A DNA stretch of 64,000 bases from Hermatobates lingyangjiaoensis (GCA_026182355.1 JAPFBL010000255.1:806001-870000), one strand, 5' to 3'; counted from the stretch's first letter, positions 10,066 to 20,263 are shown. The notes: generated by a model from the sequence alone, not told the origin. Program-made: numbers and translations.

Positions 10066-10645
10066 TATATACTAAGAGTCCTCGCTTGTCTTCGGAGTAA
10101 CTGACATCATTCTACCTGATTTAATAAAATTGAAATAGAGTAATTGTGATGTTTTGTATGTTTTTCTTTCTGTGAATTTTAAGTTTATATATATATATAT
10201 AAAAACGGTCAATATATAATCCAAATCCAACGAATTTGATAAATAAAATGAAAACATAGAATTGAAGATCGCACACTTGAAGTTTCTAACTATGAAGTTT
10301 GAACCGAAAATTTTATATTAAGTTTGATAGTAAATTTTATAGTAAGTGTCTTTCAAATCTTGTTTCTCAAGTTGTATTGCATATAAATAAATAGTTTTGT
10401 AAGTGAAATAGGGTAGCATAGGTTTCAATTTAACCATGTTGAAATTAGGAATAAATTATTCAAAGAACAGTAATGTAGCCACAATTTGCTGCTATTTTCC
10501 ATTTTCATAAATTAAAAATATTTTTAATTGGCAAATTTTAATACATTCACTCGTTAATTCATCCCATCAATTATATATACGAGTATGTTGATATAAAGTA
10601 AATTTAGTTTTTAAGATTTCATTAGTAACGATTTGACCTGCGCAG
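10066..10645 (+). other. Intron, nothing recognised
   Basis: AT-rich, with a short TA tract at 10187-10200. No coding signal. Confidence 0.5.
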
Positions 10646-10756
10646 GTTGCTCTGGAAGATGTTCTGACTTGTTTATTGGAAGCCGAAGACAGACTAAAGA
10701 TTGATGACATTGCTGATACTTTGATTAACGTAAAGCAACAATTCAAAACTCATGAG
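10646..10756 (+). CDS. Dys: Dystrophin exon 4: spectrin repeat 1, helix A
   Basis: Residues 132-168 (37 codons). VALEDVLTCLLEAEDRL and QQFKTHE match helix A and the start of helix B of dystrophin repeat 1. Acceptor ctgcgcag, donor gtattt; phase 0 on both sides. Confidence 0.94.
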
Positions 10757-11436
10757 GTATTTATTATATTCTTTTGAAAGAGTTTTTTAAATACTTAAAA
10801 TAATTGAACTTCTTTAGCATAAAATAATTGTTGACTTATTACCATAGGAGTGAAGAATATTCTTGTGTCTTTTTTTTAAATTATATTAAATTAATATAAT
10901 CGGTCTGGTGATGTAATTAACGATATTCCGTTATGTTTGTCACAATTGTGCTTCTGAAGGTAACTGAACCCTTAAGACTAATGAGCTAAGCAAGGTAAAT
11001 TTTATTAATTGGAATAATACTATAATACAATTGTTAATTTGTAACTTTTTTGGGGTAAGTAATTGGTGTTTATAGATTAATGCACTTTTAAATAAATAGT
11101 TATATTTATCAATCTTTTATACAAAGTTATTATAATTTATGTTTTATTTTGCTTTTGTTAATAGTTCTATGAGAAAGTTTTAAACTGAATTGCTTATTGG
11201 ATTAAATTAGAAAAATGTATATTTAAATCTCATCCAATTGTTAGTTAATAGCATTACAACAAAATATGTATTCCTAAACAAAGGTATAAATAAACTATAT
11301 TTTGAATTTTATCGCTTGTAAAACATGTAAAATGTATATGTAACTATGTAACATAATAAAAGATATACAGCGTAATAATTATGATGCAGCTAGATAACAG
11401 CATGTACCGGTAAATAGTCTTTCCTCTAAAACAAGT
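10757..11436 (+). other. Intron, nothing recognised
   Basis: AT-rich intron, no repeat recognised. Confidence 0.6.
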
Positions 11437-11530
11437 CTTGAAAATGCCAAACAACTTTTGGCGAAACGTCGGCTTATAATCAGGAGTTGTATGTTTGTGA
11501 CCAAAGGTTATAACTCTCTACTCCGGTTCT
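11437..11530 (+). mobile_element. PLE family 4-like terminal fragment
   Basis: gccaaa-caact-tttggc (11446-11462), then gaaacgtcggctta is a stem II plus GAAA and stem III like family 4 at 13944. The CTGANGA box has decayed (cttgaaaa). Confidence 0.55.
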
Positions 11531-11865
11531 GTAGCTTGTTTGTACTTAGTGAAGAATTATTTACTGAAGTGAGTGATAAATCTTTAAAAATAATGTTATT
11601 TTTGTACTCAGCAAAGATAAATTCCTCACATGTTGGAACCAGAGCCTGAATCAGTCGGTCATGAAAAAACAATGTTTTACTGTTGCTGGATTTTTTTATA
11701 TAGATTTCAACTACTTTTACTTTACAGGGGAAACAACAGCCAGGTTCAAATTTTAATTAATACTGTGTAATAATATATAGACACTGTTTAGTGTTTCCTG
11801 TACTTTCTCATAGCATAATTATTTTCATTTGAAGAATATTATGGTATAAATAAATTTCTTTTTAG

Positions 11866-12047
11866 GACTATATGCGTGAACTTCGCAAGCTACGTGAAGG
11901 AGTTGGAGATGTTCTTGAAGAAGGTGTCCGAATGCTTAAAGAGGGCGAGCTCTCAGAAGATGAAGCAGAAGAAGTGAGAGTCCAGATGAAACTTCTCAAC
12001 TCTCGCTGGGAGGGACTGAGAATCAATACAATAAAGAAGCAGTCCAT
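11866..12047 (+). CDS. Dys: Dystrophin exon 5: spectrin repeat 1, helices B-C
   Basis: Residues 169-229. It ends in the first two bases of a Met codon. GELSEDEAEEVRVQMKLLN then SRWEGLR is the classic repeat 1 helix B-C region of dystrophin, including the invariant Trp. Acceptor tttttag, donor gtaaga. Confidence 0.95.
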
Positions 12048-12480
12048 GTAAGAAATACCTTTTGTTTCAATGTTATTGTTATTATTTTGTAGATATGAGC
12101 GGTCTTACCAACAGATTTTATTTAGTTCTATCGATGAAATTTTTTTCAATAATTTATTATATTTAAATTGATAATAATTTATTTATTATCAATAATTTAT
12201 TATTTATTAATTAATTATTATGTATTTAATTTTATGTTAAATTTGTAATCGTGGGTGTATTTATTTAGTTTAGTAAATTAATTCTATAATACTTGCATAC
12301 TTAGTTAAATGGTACTAATAAAGGCAGGAATTTAAAGTGAATTTCATATATATTTATGAGGTATTATTTAAGAACTATTTAAATGAATTATAAAACAAAT
12401 ACCAGGGTTGAATGTGCAAGTAAGACTAAGACCAAACTCCTTCTCATGATGATTAGTCTTTTCATGATTAGAATATGAGA
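12048..12480 (+). other. Intron, nothing recognised
   Basis: AT-rich intron with simple AT-repeat runs near 12160-12220. Confidence 0.5.
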
Positions 12481-12481
12481 A

Positions 12482-12595
12482 GAAACACTAAGTCCACCTA
12501 AAATATTTTATCAAACGTCGAACACTTAGTGTCAGAAACGCATCGATGTTTGATAAAATCTTTTGTGCGGAGACATAGTATTCTTCATCTATTAT
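12482..12595. repeat. Diverged inverted repeat
   Basis: attttatcaaacgtcga (12507-12523) is mirrored by tcgatgtttgataaaat (12542-12559). Weaker mirroring extends outward on both sides. Looks like another short foldback of unknown family. Confidence 0.5.
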
Positions 12596-13126
12596 AATCT
12601 CGAGTAAGTATGTACCACACAATAAATACTTGCATTAACTTCATGAGTTGACAGGCCAGTCAAGCCTTAGAAGTCAATCTATTTTACAAGTTATGTCTAA
12701 TGAGGCTGTCTTTTATCACTGGTAGATAAAAACCCGTGGTCATCCTGTATATTAAGTAGGAAAGTGGCTTAATGCCCTTTGGTAGGCGAAGAGAAAACAA
12801 ATTCCGACCGAAATTATTTCCAATGAATATTTCTTATTGGTATAGATTTTTTTTGAAGTATTTCTCTTTTTGAAATGGCTGTTCCAAATTATTTGTGTTA
12901 AAAAAAATATACAGTTTTTTTGTGGTGGCCATTTCTATTATTTTAAACAAATAAATGAAGTTTGAAATTAATAATAATGAGTTTGTTATTAAAATTCACT
13001 TCAAACTCTTGGACATATAAATCTTTAAAACTATTTCGATTAGATTTAAACCTTTGAAATATAGAAATATTTATTTTAGTTTTAATTGAATGTTTTCCTT
13101 GTCTCGAACACATATATTTAACACAA
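12596..13126 (+). other. Intron, nothing recognised
   Basis: Moderately AT-rich, no repeat family placed. Confidence 0.5.
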
Positions 13127-13177
13127 TTTTTCTTTTTTATCGAGGTTTGGTCTATCTTCAATAACTCAAGACCTTTA

Positions 13178-13213
13178 AGTCGACGTTTCGTCTATATTTG
13201 TAGACATCCTCAG
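13178..13213 (-). ncRNA. Hammerhead-like motif, left arm of dimer
   Basis: Minus strand: CTGAGGA, extra T, stem II GTCTA/TAGAC around CAAATA, then GAAACGTCG. Good stem II, partial stem III. Confidence 0.45.
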
Positions 13214-13943
13214 GGCTACATCAATACAGAATTTTATTACAATAACATGAAACATAATTATATAACATTATTTAATTAATATACATAATTACCTTGGTAT
13301 TTTTCTATTGTGAGGAAGCAACTACATAACGGTTTGTGTTCAAATCAGCTAGTGTACTGCCCTAGAGACAGTTTTTCGAACCTTCTAATCAGACTTGATA
13401 ACTCAAAAGAACACTAAAAAACTCATTAAAACTATATCAAAAAAGAAAAAAGAACCAGAAAAGCACAACCATATTTATTAATTACTAAGTAATATACTAT
13501 ATATTTTACTTAGGTTTTCTGTATTCCTTTTTTTATTGTACGCATTCTTGGTTTTTCGAATGTGAATCATTTCTTTTATAGGCCTCTTATTTTTATTGTT
13601 TTCATAGTCTACAATCTAGTATCATAAGTATCATCTAGGTTAAAGTTATGACTATTGTTGATTGAATGATGGGCTAAAGCACAAAAAGTTTTTTTTTTTA
13701 TTTAATGTTATATTTATCTTGAGTTATCAAGTCTGATTAGAAGGTTCGAAAAATTGTCTCTAGGGCAGCACTCTTGCTGATTTAAACAAAAACAGTTGAT
13801 GTAGTTGCTTCCTCACAATAGAAAAATACCAAGGTAATTCTGTATATTAATTAAATAATGTAATATAATTATGTATATTAATTAAATAATATAATATAAT
13901 TATTTTTCATGTTATTGTAATAAAATTCTGTATTGATGTAGCC

Positions 13944-13981
13944 CTGAAGATGTCTACAAATATAGACGAAACGTCGGCTTA
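13944..13981 (+). ncRNA. Hammerhead-like motif, right arm of dimer
   Basis: CTGAAGA (13944-13950), extra T, stem II GTCTA/TAGAC around CAAATA, GAAA (13968-13971), then CGTCGGCTTA; stem III has one mismatch. The stem II loop CAAATA matches that of the Schistosoma hammerhead from memory; check by alignment. Confidence 0.45.
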
Positions 13982-14025
13982 AAGGTGTTGAATTATTGAA
14001 GCTAGACCAAACCTCCATAAAAAAG

Positions 14026-14519
14026 AAAAATATTTTAATTTTATAATAAAATTTGCGTAAATGGTAAAGGGAACCAGATTTTTGAGCATTTGCTTTTTAT
14101 TCATTCCTTAATATTGTGCGAATTTGAGAGGCAGAATGCTTTAACTGGTTGTTTAGTCCATGCCCCTCTTTACATTACATCCCTTTAGTTCTAACTTAAT
14201 CCTATTAACATGAACGCTAATCTTTTAATGGATATAATGAATTTTATCTGATTGTTTACTTCTGATCTTTATTATAATTTGGTAAAATTTAATAAACATA
14301 TAATTGTACGTACTAAACATATAGTTATTACATTAATACTAAAACATACTACTTAATACAATGATTACTACTTTCTATTTTGAGATTTTACTTTACGTAA
14401 TTGTTATTAGATTTCTCATTACAATACTTTAAACAAGGTCAATTCTCAGAGTTATTTTCCTTTATTTTTACTTTCTTACCTTGTTCTCCATGTTAAACTT
14501 CATATATATATGTATACTG
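14026..14519 (+). other. Intron, nothing recognised
   Basis: AT-rich intron without coding signal. Confidence 0.5.
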
Positions 14520-14607
14520 CTGATGATGAACAACAGTTCGAAATATTGAATTCTGTAAGTGTTCTTTTTATTCTTTTTTCTGTGTTGTGCTTGGTATAAT
14601 TTAAAGT

Positions 14608-14640
<33 letters not shown>

Positions 14641-14646
14641 TATATA
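14520..14646 (+). mobile_element. PLE terminal fragment with hammerhead-like motif and TA tract
   Basis: CTGATGA (14520-14526), extra T, stem II GAAC-AACA-GTTC (perfect), GAAA (14540-14543), and stem III ATA/TGT with UA at 14556-14557. About 50 bases later a TA tract (14611-14645) ends the fragment, as in other PLE 3' ends. Its family sequence differs from families 1-4. Confidence 0.55.
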
Positions 14647-14828
14647 CAAAACAGTAATGAATTGTCGACCGTGGGATAGATGTGTAACATAAAAAGGATA
14701 AATCGCTGTCAGTTTCTTCCACTTCCGATTAATTTCCCAATGCCGAGACGTCGGCAATGAGAGTTTGATTGGAAGTGGAAGAAACTGACCGCATCCCGAT
14801 TTATCCTTTTTAAGTTATATATATATAT
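14646..14828. repeat. PLE family 3 inverted dimer
   Basis: Arms about 14689-14728 and 14771-14812 (aaggataaatcg...cacttcc and its mirror), with TA tracts on both sides (14611-14645, 14815-14828). The centre has gtcggcaatgagagtttgat, the same as family 3 at 2120-2141. Confidence 0.75.
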
Positions 14829-14993
14829 TTGGGGAGCAGGGCTTCATTTATACAAGTTCTATTGAATAAAAGTACAAGTACAGGAATAAAAATTTTGGAG
14901 AACTGATGTATCTTGTCCCGAACTTATGGAAGTCAGAGGTCAGAAAATTGGAAAAAGTAATTCGAAAAGGTGTTAAACTGGAAGTGAAATCTT

Positions 14994-15000
14994 TATATAT

Positions 15001-15069
<69 letters not shown>

Positions 15070-15165
15070 AGTTGAGTTTTTGACTCTTGACGAAGACCGC
15101 TTGGTACGGTTGAAAGATCTTAGTCTTTTTTCCCATAAATTTCATATTATGGTTTGATCATATAT
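14994..15165 (+). mobile_element. Long TA tract and PLE family 2 3'-end fragment
   Basis: A TA tract of about 70 bp (14994-15063) is followed by a family 2 terminal region (gacgaagaccgcttggtacgg), its tail (tggtttgatcata), and another short TA run. The box reads TTGACGA instead of CTGACGA. Confidence 0.7.
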
Positions 15166-16170
15166 ATAATGTATAGTTACACAACAAACAGTAGCTTATT
15201 GTGACATCCTATCCATATATAAATTATTAAATAATTTCATTGATTATCCTTATCTCATTTACCAACTAAATTTCCTAATATATTTTAAACATCCACATTT
15301 TTCTATGTTCAATTACATAACTATTGTGGAATTTCCAATATACATTTAGAATCATGGAAATTCATTTATTTAATGAATAAAATGAGTTTTTCTTGATTTA
15401 ATGTTTCATTACCCACTGTTTCTTATGATGATAAGGTGTAATAGTCGGTATAGAAGGGTAACCTTTTTTAATTGCATCATAAAGAAATCCAAAAATTAAT
15501 AAAATACCTTCTGTACTGAATTATTGAGCTTGCGCCATTGACAATACCCATATGCTATTAAAATTGATGTTTATTTCAATATAATGATTTATTACATACG
15601 TTGTATAAATTTATGTATTTTGTTGTAACTATTGATAATGAGATGCGTTGTTTAATTGTTTTACCTCTAAAATAATATCTTTATTGAAAACATACTTTGG
15701 ATTCAACATTCATTCAGGAATTTTGCGTGCGAATGTATGTGGAAAACAATGGAAATTCTTTGAGACAGCGGTTGTAGTTAGTTAAACCTCTTTTCAGAGT
15801 CAATGTGGCAACGCTATTCCATGTTATAATTTCGGATTATTTCCCTATTTGTTTTTCATCTATATCCTCTGAATTGATTGTAACATATCGATGCAGGGCT
15901 GAAGAAAAATATGAAAGCTATGTTTAAATACCATTTATTTTTTCATTTGGTTATTATTTAAAAAACGTTATCATTTTTGCATTAAATACAGTTAATTTAT
16001 TTATTTTTAATTATGGTAGACCAACAATTTTACTAAATCTTTATTATTTATGATGTCATATGTACTGTTTCATTAGAACAGAAACTTACCCTTGCTCTAA
16101 TCGAAATTCAACAAAATAAACTTTAAATCATTAGTTGTGTAATCCATAATTGTGTGGTATTTACTCATTC
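15166..16170 (+). other. Intron, nothing recognised
   Basis: AT-rich, about 1 kb, no exon or repeat that I can place. Confidence 0.5.
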
Positions 16171-16241
16171 TGAGGTAAAATGGATAAACCAACAAACTTC
16201 ATTTGTGTGGAGACTTTTGTTGGTTTATCCATTTTACCTCA
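16171..16241. repeat. Perfect 26-bp inverted repeat
   Basis: Arms 16171-16196 and 16216-16241 (tgaggtaaaatggataaacc and onward) are exact mirror copies with a 19-bp loop. A related single copy is at 58670-58735 on the opposite strand, and a looser relative may be 33198-33372. Confidence 0.75.
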
Positions 16242-16322
16242 AAAATAAACTTTGTTGTTTTGACTGAGTTAAGTTAATTTATTTAACTGTTTCTTTGAAT
16301 TCAGATTTCTCAATGTCTTTAG

Positions 16323-16555
16323 GTTGTATGAAGCATTGATGGGGCTTCAAGAAAAGGAAATTGAGTCTCTGAGGCAGTGGATGACTGGCATTGAAGACCG
16401 CATGTCGAGGATGGCAAAAGTCGGTCCTAATTTGTCATCTTTGAAGCATCAAATGGAACTTCAGAAGAAACTACAGGATGATATAGAACAACAGCAAGAA
16501 ACTGTCGACACTGTCTCCAATATTGTAGTCGTTGTTGAAGACACAGCGTCTGAAG
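16323..16555 (+). CDS. Dys: Dystrophin exon 6: spectrin repeat 2
   Basis: Residues 229-306 plus one base. It covers helices A and B of repeat 2: LYEALMGLQEKEIESLRQW, then QMELQKKLQDDIEQQQETV and the conserved IVVVVED stretch seen in vertebrates. The acceptor is tctttag. The donor is gttctt, a poor match to gtaagt, but it is the only GT here that keeps frame with the next exon. Confidence 0.93.
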
Positions 16556-16719
16556 GTTCTTAATTATGTCTTAGAGAAAATATTATATTACCCAAAGTTT
16601 AAGTTTAAATGGTTTCTTTAAGAATTACGTATTGGAGTTCGTGTTTAAGAAATCATTACAGAATCTCTAAAAACAAACCATTAGTATCTGAGTATTAAAT
16701 AGTTAAATATATAAAACTT

Positions 16720-16722
<3 letters not shown>
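16556..16722 (+). other. Intron start, nothing recognised
   Basis: AT-rich stretch between exon 6 and the first TA tract. Confidence 0.5.
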
Positions 16723-16724
<2 letters not shown>

Positions 16725-16762
<38 letters not shown>

Positions 16763-16944
16763 GGTAACTCACCACAAATTAAAGAAGATAGTCGCTCTAA
16801 ATTATATGTCATCATATATTATATGTCAATTATATGTCATCAGTTGCTCTCTGATGACATATAATTGAAAGGCCTTAGAGCATATTCTCTGTTTTTTACT
16901 TTTTCCTTGTGGCTTATACGTTCATATATATATATATATATATA
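16725..16944. repeat. TA-flanked inverted pair
   Basis: TA tracts 16725-16759 and 16923-16944 bracket a short foldback whose 17-bp arms 16827-16843 and 16851-16867 (caattatatgtcatcag and its mirror) are perfect. Same layout as the PLE dimers, family unknown. Confidence 0.65.
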
Positions 16945-17190
16945 AAACCAACTAGATGAAACGATTCTTCGAACTGAATAAACTAGAATTTTCAAAAGAA
17001 CACACGGAAAAGGAATCAGTGAACTCACTACTATATTTCGATGTCCTCGTCGTCAGGAGTAGATGCGAATCGCTCCAAAGGCTGATAACGACTGTTATTC
17101 CTGACGACGAGGACATCAAAATATAGTAGTGAGTTCACTGATTGTGTTCTTTTGAAAATTCTAGTTTATATATATATATATATATTATAT
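16945..17190. repeat. PLE family 1 3'-end inverted dimer
   Basis: Arms 16982-17057 and 17094-17168, inverted (actcactactatatttcga and its mirror; outer ends actagaatttt), with TA tracts on both sides (16923-16944, 17166-17190). The box reads CTGACGA at 17097-17103. Identical in kind to the 3' end of the coding element at 18952-20238. Confidence 0.8.
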
Positions 17191-17257
17191 AAAAAGATTT
17201 CACATAAACACGTGAAACAACAATCAATGATCAAACCACAATAAGAAATGGGAAAAC

Positions 17258-17298
17258 AAGACTAAGATCTTTCAACCGTAACAAGCGGTCTTCGTCAG
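17258..17298 (-). ncRNA. Hammerhead-like motif at PLE 3' end
   Basis: Minus strand CTGACGA (17298-17292), extra A, GACCG/CGGTT, GAAA, then AGATCTTAGTCTTG with a 3-bp stem III. It shows that the family 2 repeats elsewhere are 3' ends of this coding element. Confidence 0.5.
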
Positions 17299-17471
17299 AG
17301 TCAAAAACCCAACTGAACACTAGATGCAGAAAACATCTGGTGAGGAGTTGAGAAGAGTGGGAGGGAAGAGTGGTATTTTAAAAGGGTGAAAGCACAGGAA
17401 AGGACTAATGTCCAGAAAGGGATGTTTGGGGAAACAAAGGAGTACAGTAAGAAAAAGTAAAAAACTATCCG

Positions 17472-17939
17472 CTAGCTGTCAACCCTCTTTGAAGAGGCTA
17501 TTGCCCTCGTGACGAAAGTATCAAGTTTGAAGAGACCGTTACTAATGTTTATAATATTAGATCTATTAAATTTAATTAGAGACGATTCAATAATATTTCT
17601 TAACAACATTGATTTTTCATAGGTAATAAATTTAGCTCCTGTCCAATCAATATGATGATTTTCATTTTTTATATGCAAGAATAAGGCACTACTGTTTTCC
17701 TGTCTACTTACGTTATATTGGTGTTGTTTTACACGTGTTTTTAATGATTTACCAGTTTGACCAATATAAATTTTATGGCAGTTTTTGCACGGAATTTTAT
17801 AAATACCAGCGGACTCCAATTCGCTTGGAGAGTTTTTTATTAACATATTACCCACGTTATTACGATTAGAAAACACTATATTAAAATCAAGTTGTTTGGC
17901 TAATCTTGGAAGGGGGTCCAATGATTCGTGGTATGGCAA
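17472..17939 (-). pseudogene. PLE GIY-YIG endonuclease region
   Basis: An open frame of 155 codons. SAGIYKIPCKNCHKIYIGQ gives the GIY and YIG motifs with the CX2C between, followed by TGKSLKTRVKQHQ (catalytic Arg) and ESSLIKF (the acidic residue). Preceding text (RLAKQLDFNIVF) joins the reverse transcriptase, but one frame break at about 17940 separates them. It would nick DNA to prime reverse transcription in an intact element. Confidence 0.8.
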
Positions 17940-17941
17940 AA

Positions 17942-18803
17942 CTATAGAATTTGATAATAAAAGGGGCTCTTTTGAAGTATTAGAGAATTTTTTTTAGCAC
18001 CCTTCAAAGCTAAATCGATATAAGAAGAGGGGTATTTTAATGAAAGGGCAATTGACCTAATGTTATTAATCTCTTCATTAAAAAATTCTGGAGAGGAAAC
18101 TCTTAAAGCTCTCAATAACATATTTCTAAAAACAGAAATTTTAACATTTTTTGGATGCGACGAATAAAAATGAACGTATGCAAGTACATTCGTAGGTTTT
18201 CTATATACACTAAAGCGTAACTCATTAGGTAACCTATGGATCAGGACATCTAAGAAGGGCAAATTACCACTTATTTCTTCTTCCATTGTGAATTTGATTG
18301 TCGGCACTAATGAATTCAATTTTGTTAGCAAATCAACTTTATTTAAAGATTTGGGACAAATGCAAAGAATATCGTCAACATATCTATACCATTTAACATT
18401 TTTGGGCAAAATTGAGCTTAACATTTTACTCTCAAAAAACTCCATATATAAATTACTTAGGAGGGGGGGATAAACAGTTACCCATAGCAAGAACAAATTT
18501 TTGTATATAATAATTATTTTCAAATTGAAAATGACAATCTACCACACATAACTTAATTAACTCTATTATAGTGGTAGATGGAAGGGGAAGGGAATAATTA
18601 ATTAATTCCTCCTGGAGTAAGCTCAACAGATCAGTTACAGGTACATTCGTAAAAAGAGACTTCACATCGAAACTGATTAATCTATAATTTTTGTTCATGT
18701 TGACGCTTTTTAATTTTTTAATTAAATCCACATTGTTTTTTATATGGCTGCCTGAAATTTTTCCAATTAAGGGGCTTAAAATACTTACTAACCATTTCGA
18801 CAA
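17942..18803 (-). pseudogene. PLE reverse transcriptase, frameshifted
   Basis: Two overlapping frames. 18453-18803 carries SFDVKSLFTNVP (first catalytic Asp) and AMGNCLSP. 17942-18523 carries SNLYMEFFE, WYRYVDDILCI (catalytic YVDD box) and YRKPTNVLAYVHFYSSHP. The break is at about 18470-18520, within the SPLLSNLYMEFFE stretch, next to a G-run in plus-strand sequence (18464-18470). All core motifs remain but are in two frames, so the copy is dead. Confidence 0.85.
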
Positions 18804-18906
18804 GACACATAAAGATAATTACCCAATACGTTTAATTGTGAGTTCGGTTGGTTCGGCATCATATGGCTTGTCGGTATTTCGTTTGGATCGTATTTCGTTT
18901 TATCAG

Positions 18907-18909
<3 letters not shown>

Positions 18910-18951
<42 letters not shown>
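18910..18951. repeat. Central (TA)n tract
   Basis: About 42 bp of pure TA that forms the head-to-head joint between two unrelated PLE families. Confidence 0.95.
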
Positions 18952-18956
<5 letters not shown>

Positions 18957-18984
18957 CCTTACGTCATTTAATTCCTTCTCTTCA

Positions 18985-19953
18985 TCTATTTCCTTTACTC
19001 ATCAAGTGCCCAATAACCTTATTACATTTTTGGATGTCAGCGTCACCTACGATGGGGGTCATCTTTCTACATCTGTCCATATCAAGCCTACTAACGCCCA
19101 GCAGTACCTTCATTTCAATAGTTGCCATCCCTCCCACGTAAAAAAAGCTATCCCCAGATCATTGTCCATACGCCTCCATAAAATTTGTAGCAGAATAAAA
19201 GATCGTTCCTTCCAAATAGATTTATTGAAACAGAAATTTTCTGACCGAGGATATCCTTCTAATTTCATTAACAACCGTATAGTCCCTGCAGACGTTCATC
19301 ATAATTCAGGTCCTAGGAGGGATCGCAGTGACTCTAATTTCCTCATGACCACTTATTTTCCTGGTGCTCATAGGCTGGGTGCAGTTGTCAGGGAGTTTTT
19401 CCCTATACTTTCTTCCTCCTCCTGTACTTCTTAAGTCTTTAGTGAGGCACCTTCCATTTCCTATCGCAAACCTGCTAATCTTCAATCTATCTTCTCTCAC
19501 ATCTCTTCTCCTAAGCCTCCAAAAACTGCTGGTGGTATGGTTCAATGTGGACGTCGTGGATGTCTTACTTGTCCTATCATCAATCCTGTTCCTTCCTTTA
19601 CCTCTGTCCATAGTAAACGCACCTACCCTATCGCTCACAAGACCTCCTGTACCTCTGGTAACTGCGTTTACCGTTTGGATTGCACCCAGTGTGATTCTTT
19701 TTATGTGGGTTTGGCTTCCACCAAGCTAAGCCTGCGTATGAATAATCACAGGTCATCCGTTGGCAAACGCAGTGACCTTCCCGTTGCTACTCATGCCAGT
19801 TCTCACGGACTCAGTTTTAATGACTGTTTCCGTGTACAGGTCCTGAGGCAGATTGATCAGACTAATTCGAAAGTTACTCTGAGAGCTTCAGTAGAAGCAC
19901 TTATTAGTCTTCTGGGCGGTAGATCGGCTCCTGGGCTTAACCTCAATCGTTGA
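18985..19953 (+). pseudogene. PLE RT end and GIY-YIG endonuclease, one in-frame stop
   Basis: One reading frame broken only by TAA at 19432-19434. First part: NLITFLDVSVTYDGGHLST, then KPTNAQQYLHFNSCHPSHV, characteristic of the PLE RT thumb region. After the stop come YRKPANLQSIF, MVQCGRRGCLTC, then NCVYRLDCTQCDSFYVGL (GIY-YIG-type with CX2C) and LSLRMNNH (Arg, His). Ends LGGRSAPGLNLNR. Truncated at the 5' side by the TA junction. Confidence 0.85.
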
Positions 19954-19978
19954 TTTTTTTTTTTTTTTTTTTTTTTTT
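19954..19978 (+). repeat. 25-base T-run in PLE 3' UTR
   Basis: An uninterrupted T-run directly after the stop codon of the family 1 element. Probably a slippage-prone internal run rather than a tail, because the element continues another 260 bases. Confidence 0.8.
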
Positions 19979-20162
19979 AAAGTTGTTATCAGCTTTTAAT
20001 TTTATTTTAGTTAAATGTTTTCATTTTTTAATTTTTATTTGGCTTTTATCTCTTTATCTTCCCTGTCTATCTTTCCTCCGAAAGTTGGCTACACTGTTTG
20101 AGTGCTTCAGTTCGAATGCCAAGTCAGTCGTTATCAGCCTTTGGAGCGATTCACTTCTTTTC

Positions 20163-20263
20163 CTGAAGACGAGGACATCGAAATATAGTAGTGAGTTCAG
20201 TGGTTTCCTTTCTATGTGTTCTTTTTTAAATTCTAGTTTATATATATATATATATATATATAT
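20163..20263 (+). ncRNA. Family 1 terminal region, hammerhead-like remnant and TA end
   Basis: CTGAAGA (20163-20169), an extra C, a two-pair GA/TC stem, and GAAA, followed by tatagtagtgagttcagtgg and a TA tract. Only the boxes are clear; stem II is too short for a confident ribozyme call. Confidence 0.4.

Larger units (their letters stand above)
13131..14025. mobile_element. PLE family 4 inverted dimer with long arms
   Basis: Arms about 13131-13405 and 13720-14025, inverted. They share the tail (ggtttggtct / agaccaaacct), a hammerhead-like motif in each, and a long inner part (accttggtatttttctattg and its mirror, then the mirror pair near 13370 and 13750). The 315-bp loop is AT-rich. No TA tract lies at the ends, unlike families 1-3. 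Confidence 0.75.
17191..18909 (-). mobile_element. 5'-truncated Penelope-like element (family 2), minus strand
   Basis: From its 3' end: tail (17191-17257), hammerhead-like motif (17258-17298), 3' UTR, GIY-YIG nuclease (17472-17939), reverse transcriptase (17942-18803). It stops at the TA tract 18910-18951, so the N-terminal part is missing. TA tracts lie at both ends (17166-17190 and 18910-18951). It sits head to head with a family 1 element on the other side of the central TA tract. Confidence 0.85.
18952..20238 (+). mobile_element. 5'-truncated Penelope-like element (family 1), plus strand
   Basis: Begins at the TA tract within the reverse-transcriptase C-terminal part, continues through the GIY-YIG nuclease to a stop at 19951-19953, a 25-base T-run, a 3' UTR and the family 1 terminal region (20163-20237), and ends in a TA tract (20238-20263). 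Confidence 0.85.

Noticed and set aside
18848..19141. A frame spanning the central TA tract between the two PLEs
   Set aside because: It merges TA-repeat translation with an out-of-frame part of the family 1 element.
19364..19729. A 121-codon plus-strand frame across the PLE stop codon
   Set aside because: It is a different frame from the GIY-YIG and RT motifs and is hydrophobic by accident; the true frame has one stop at 19432.
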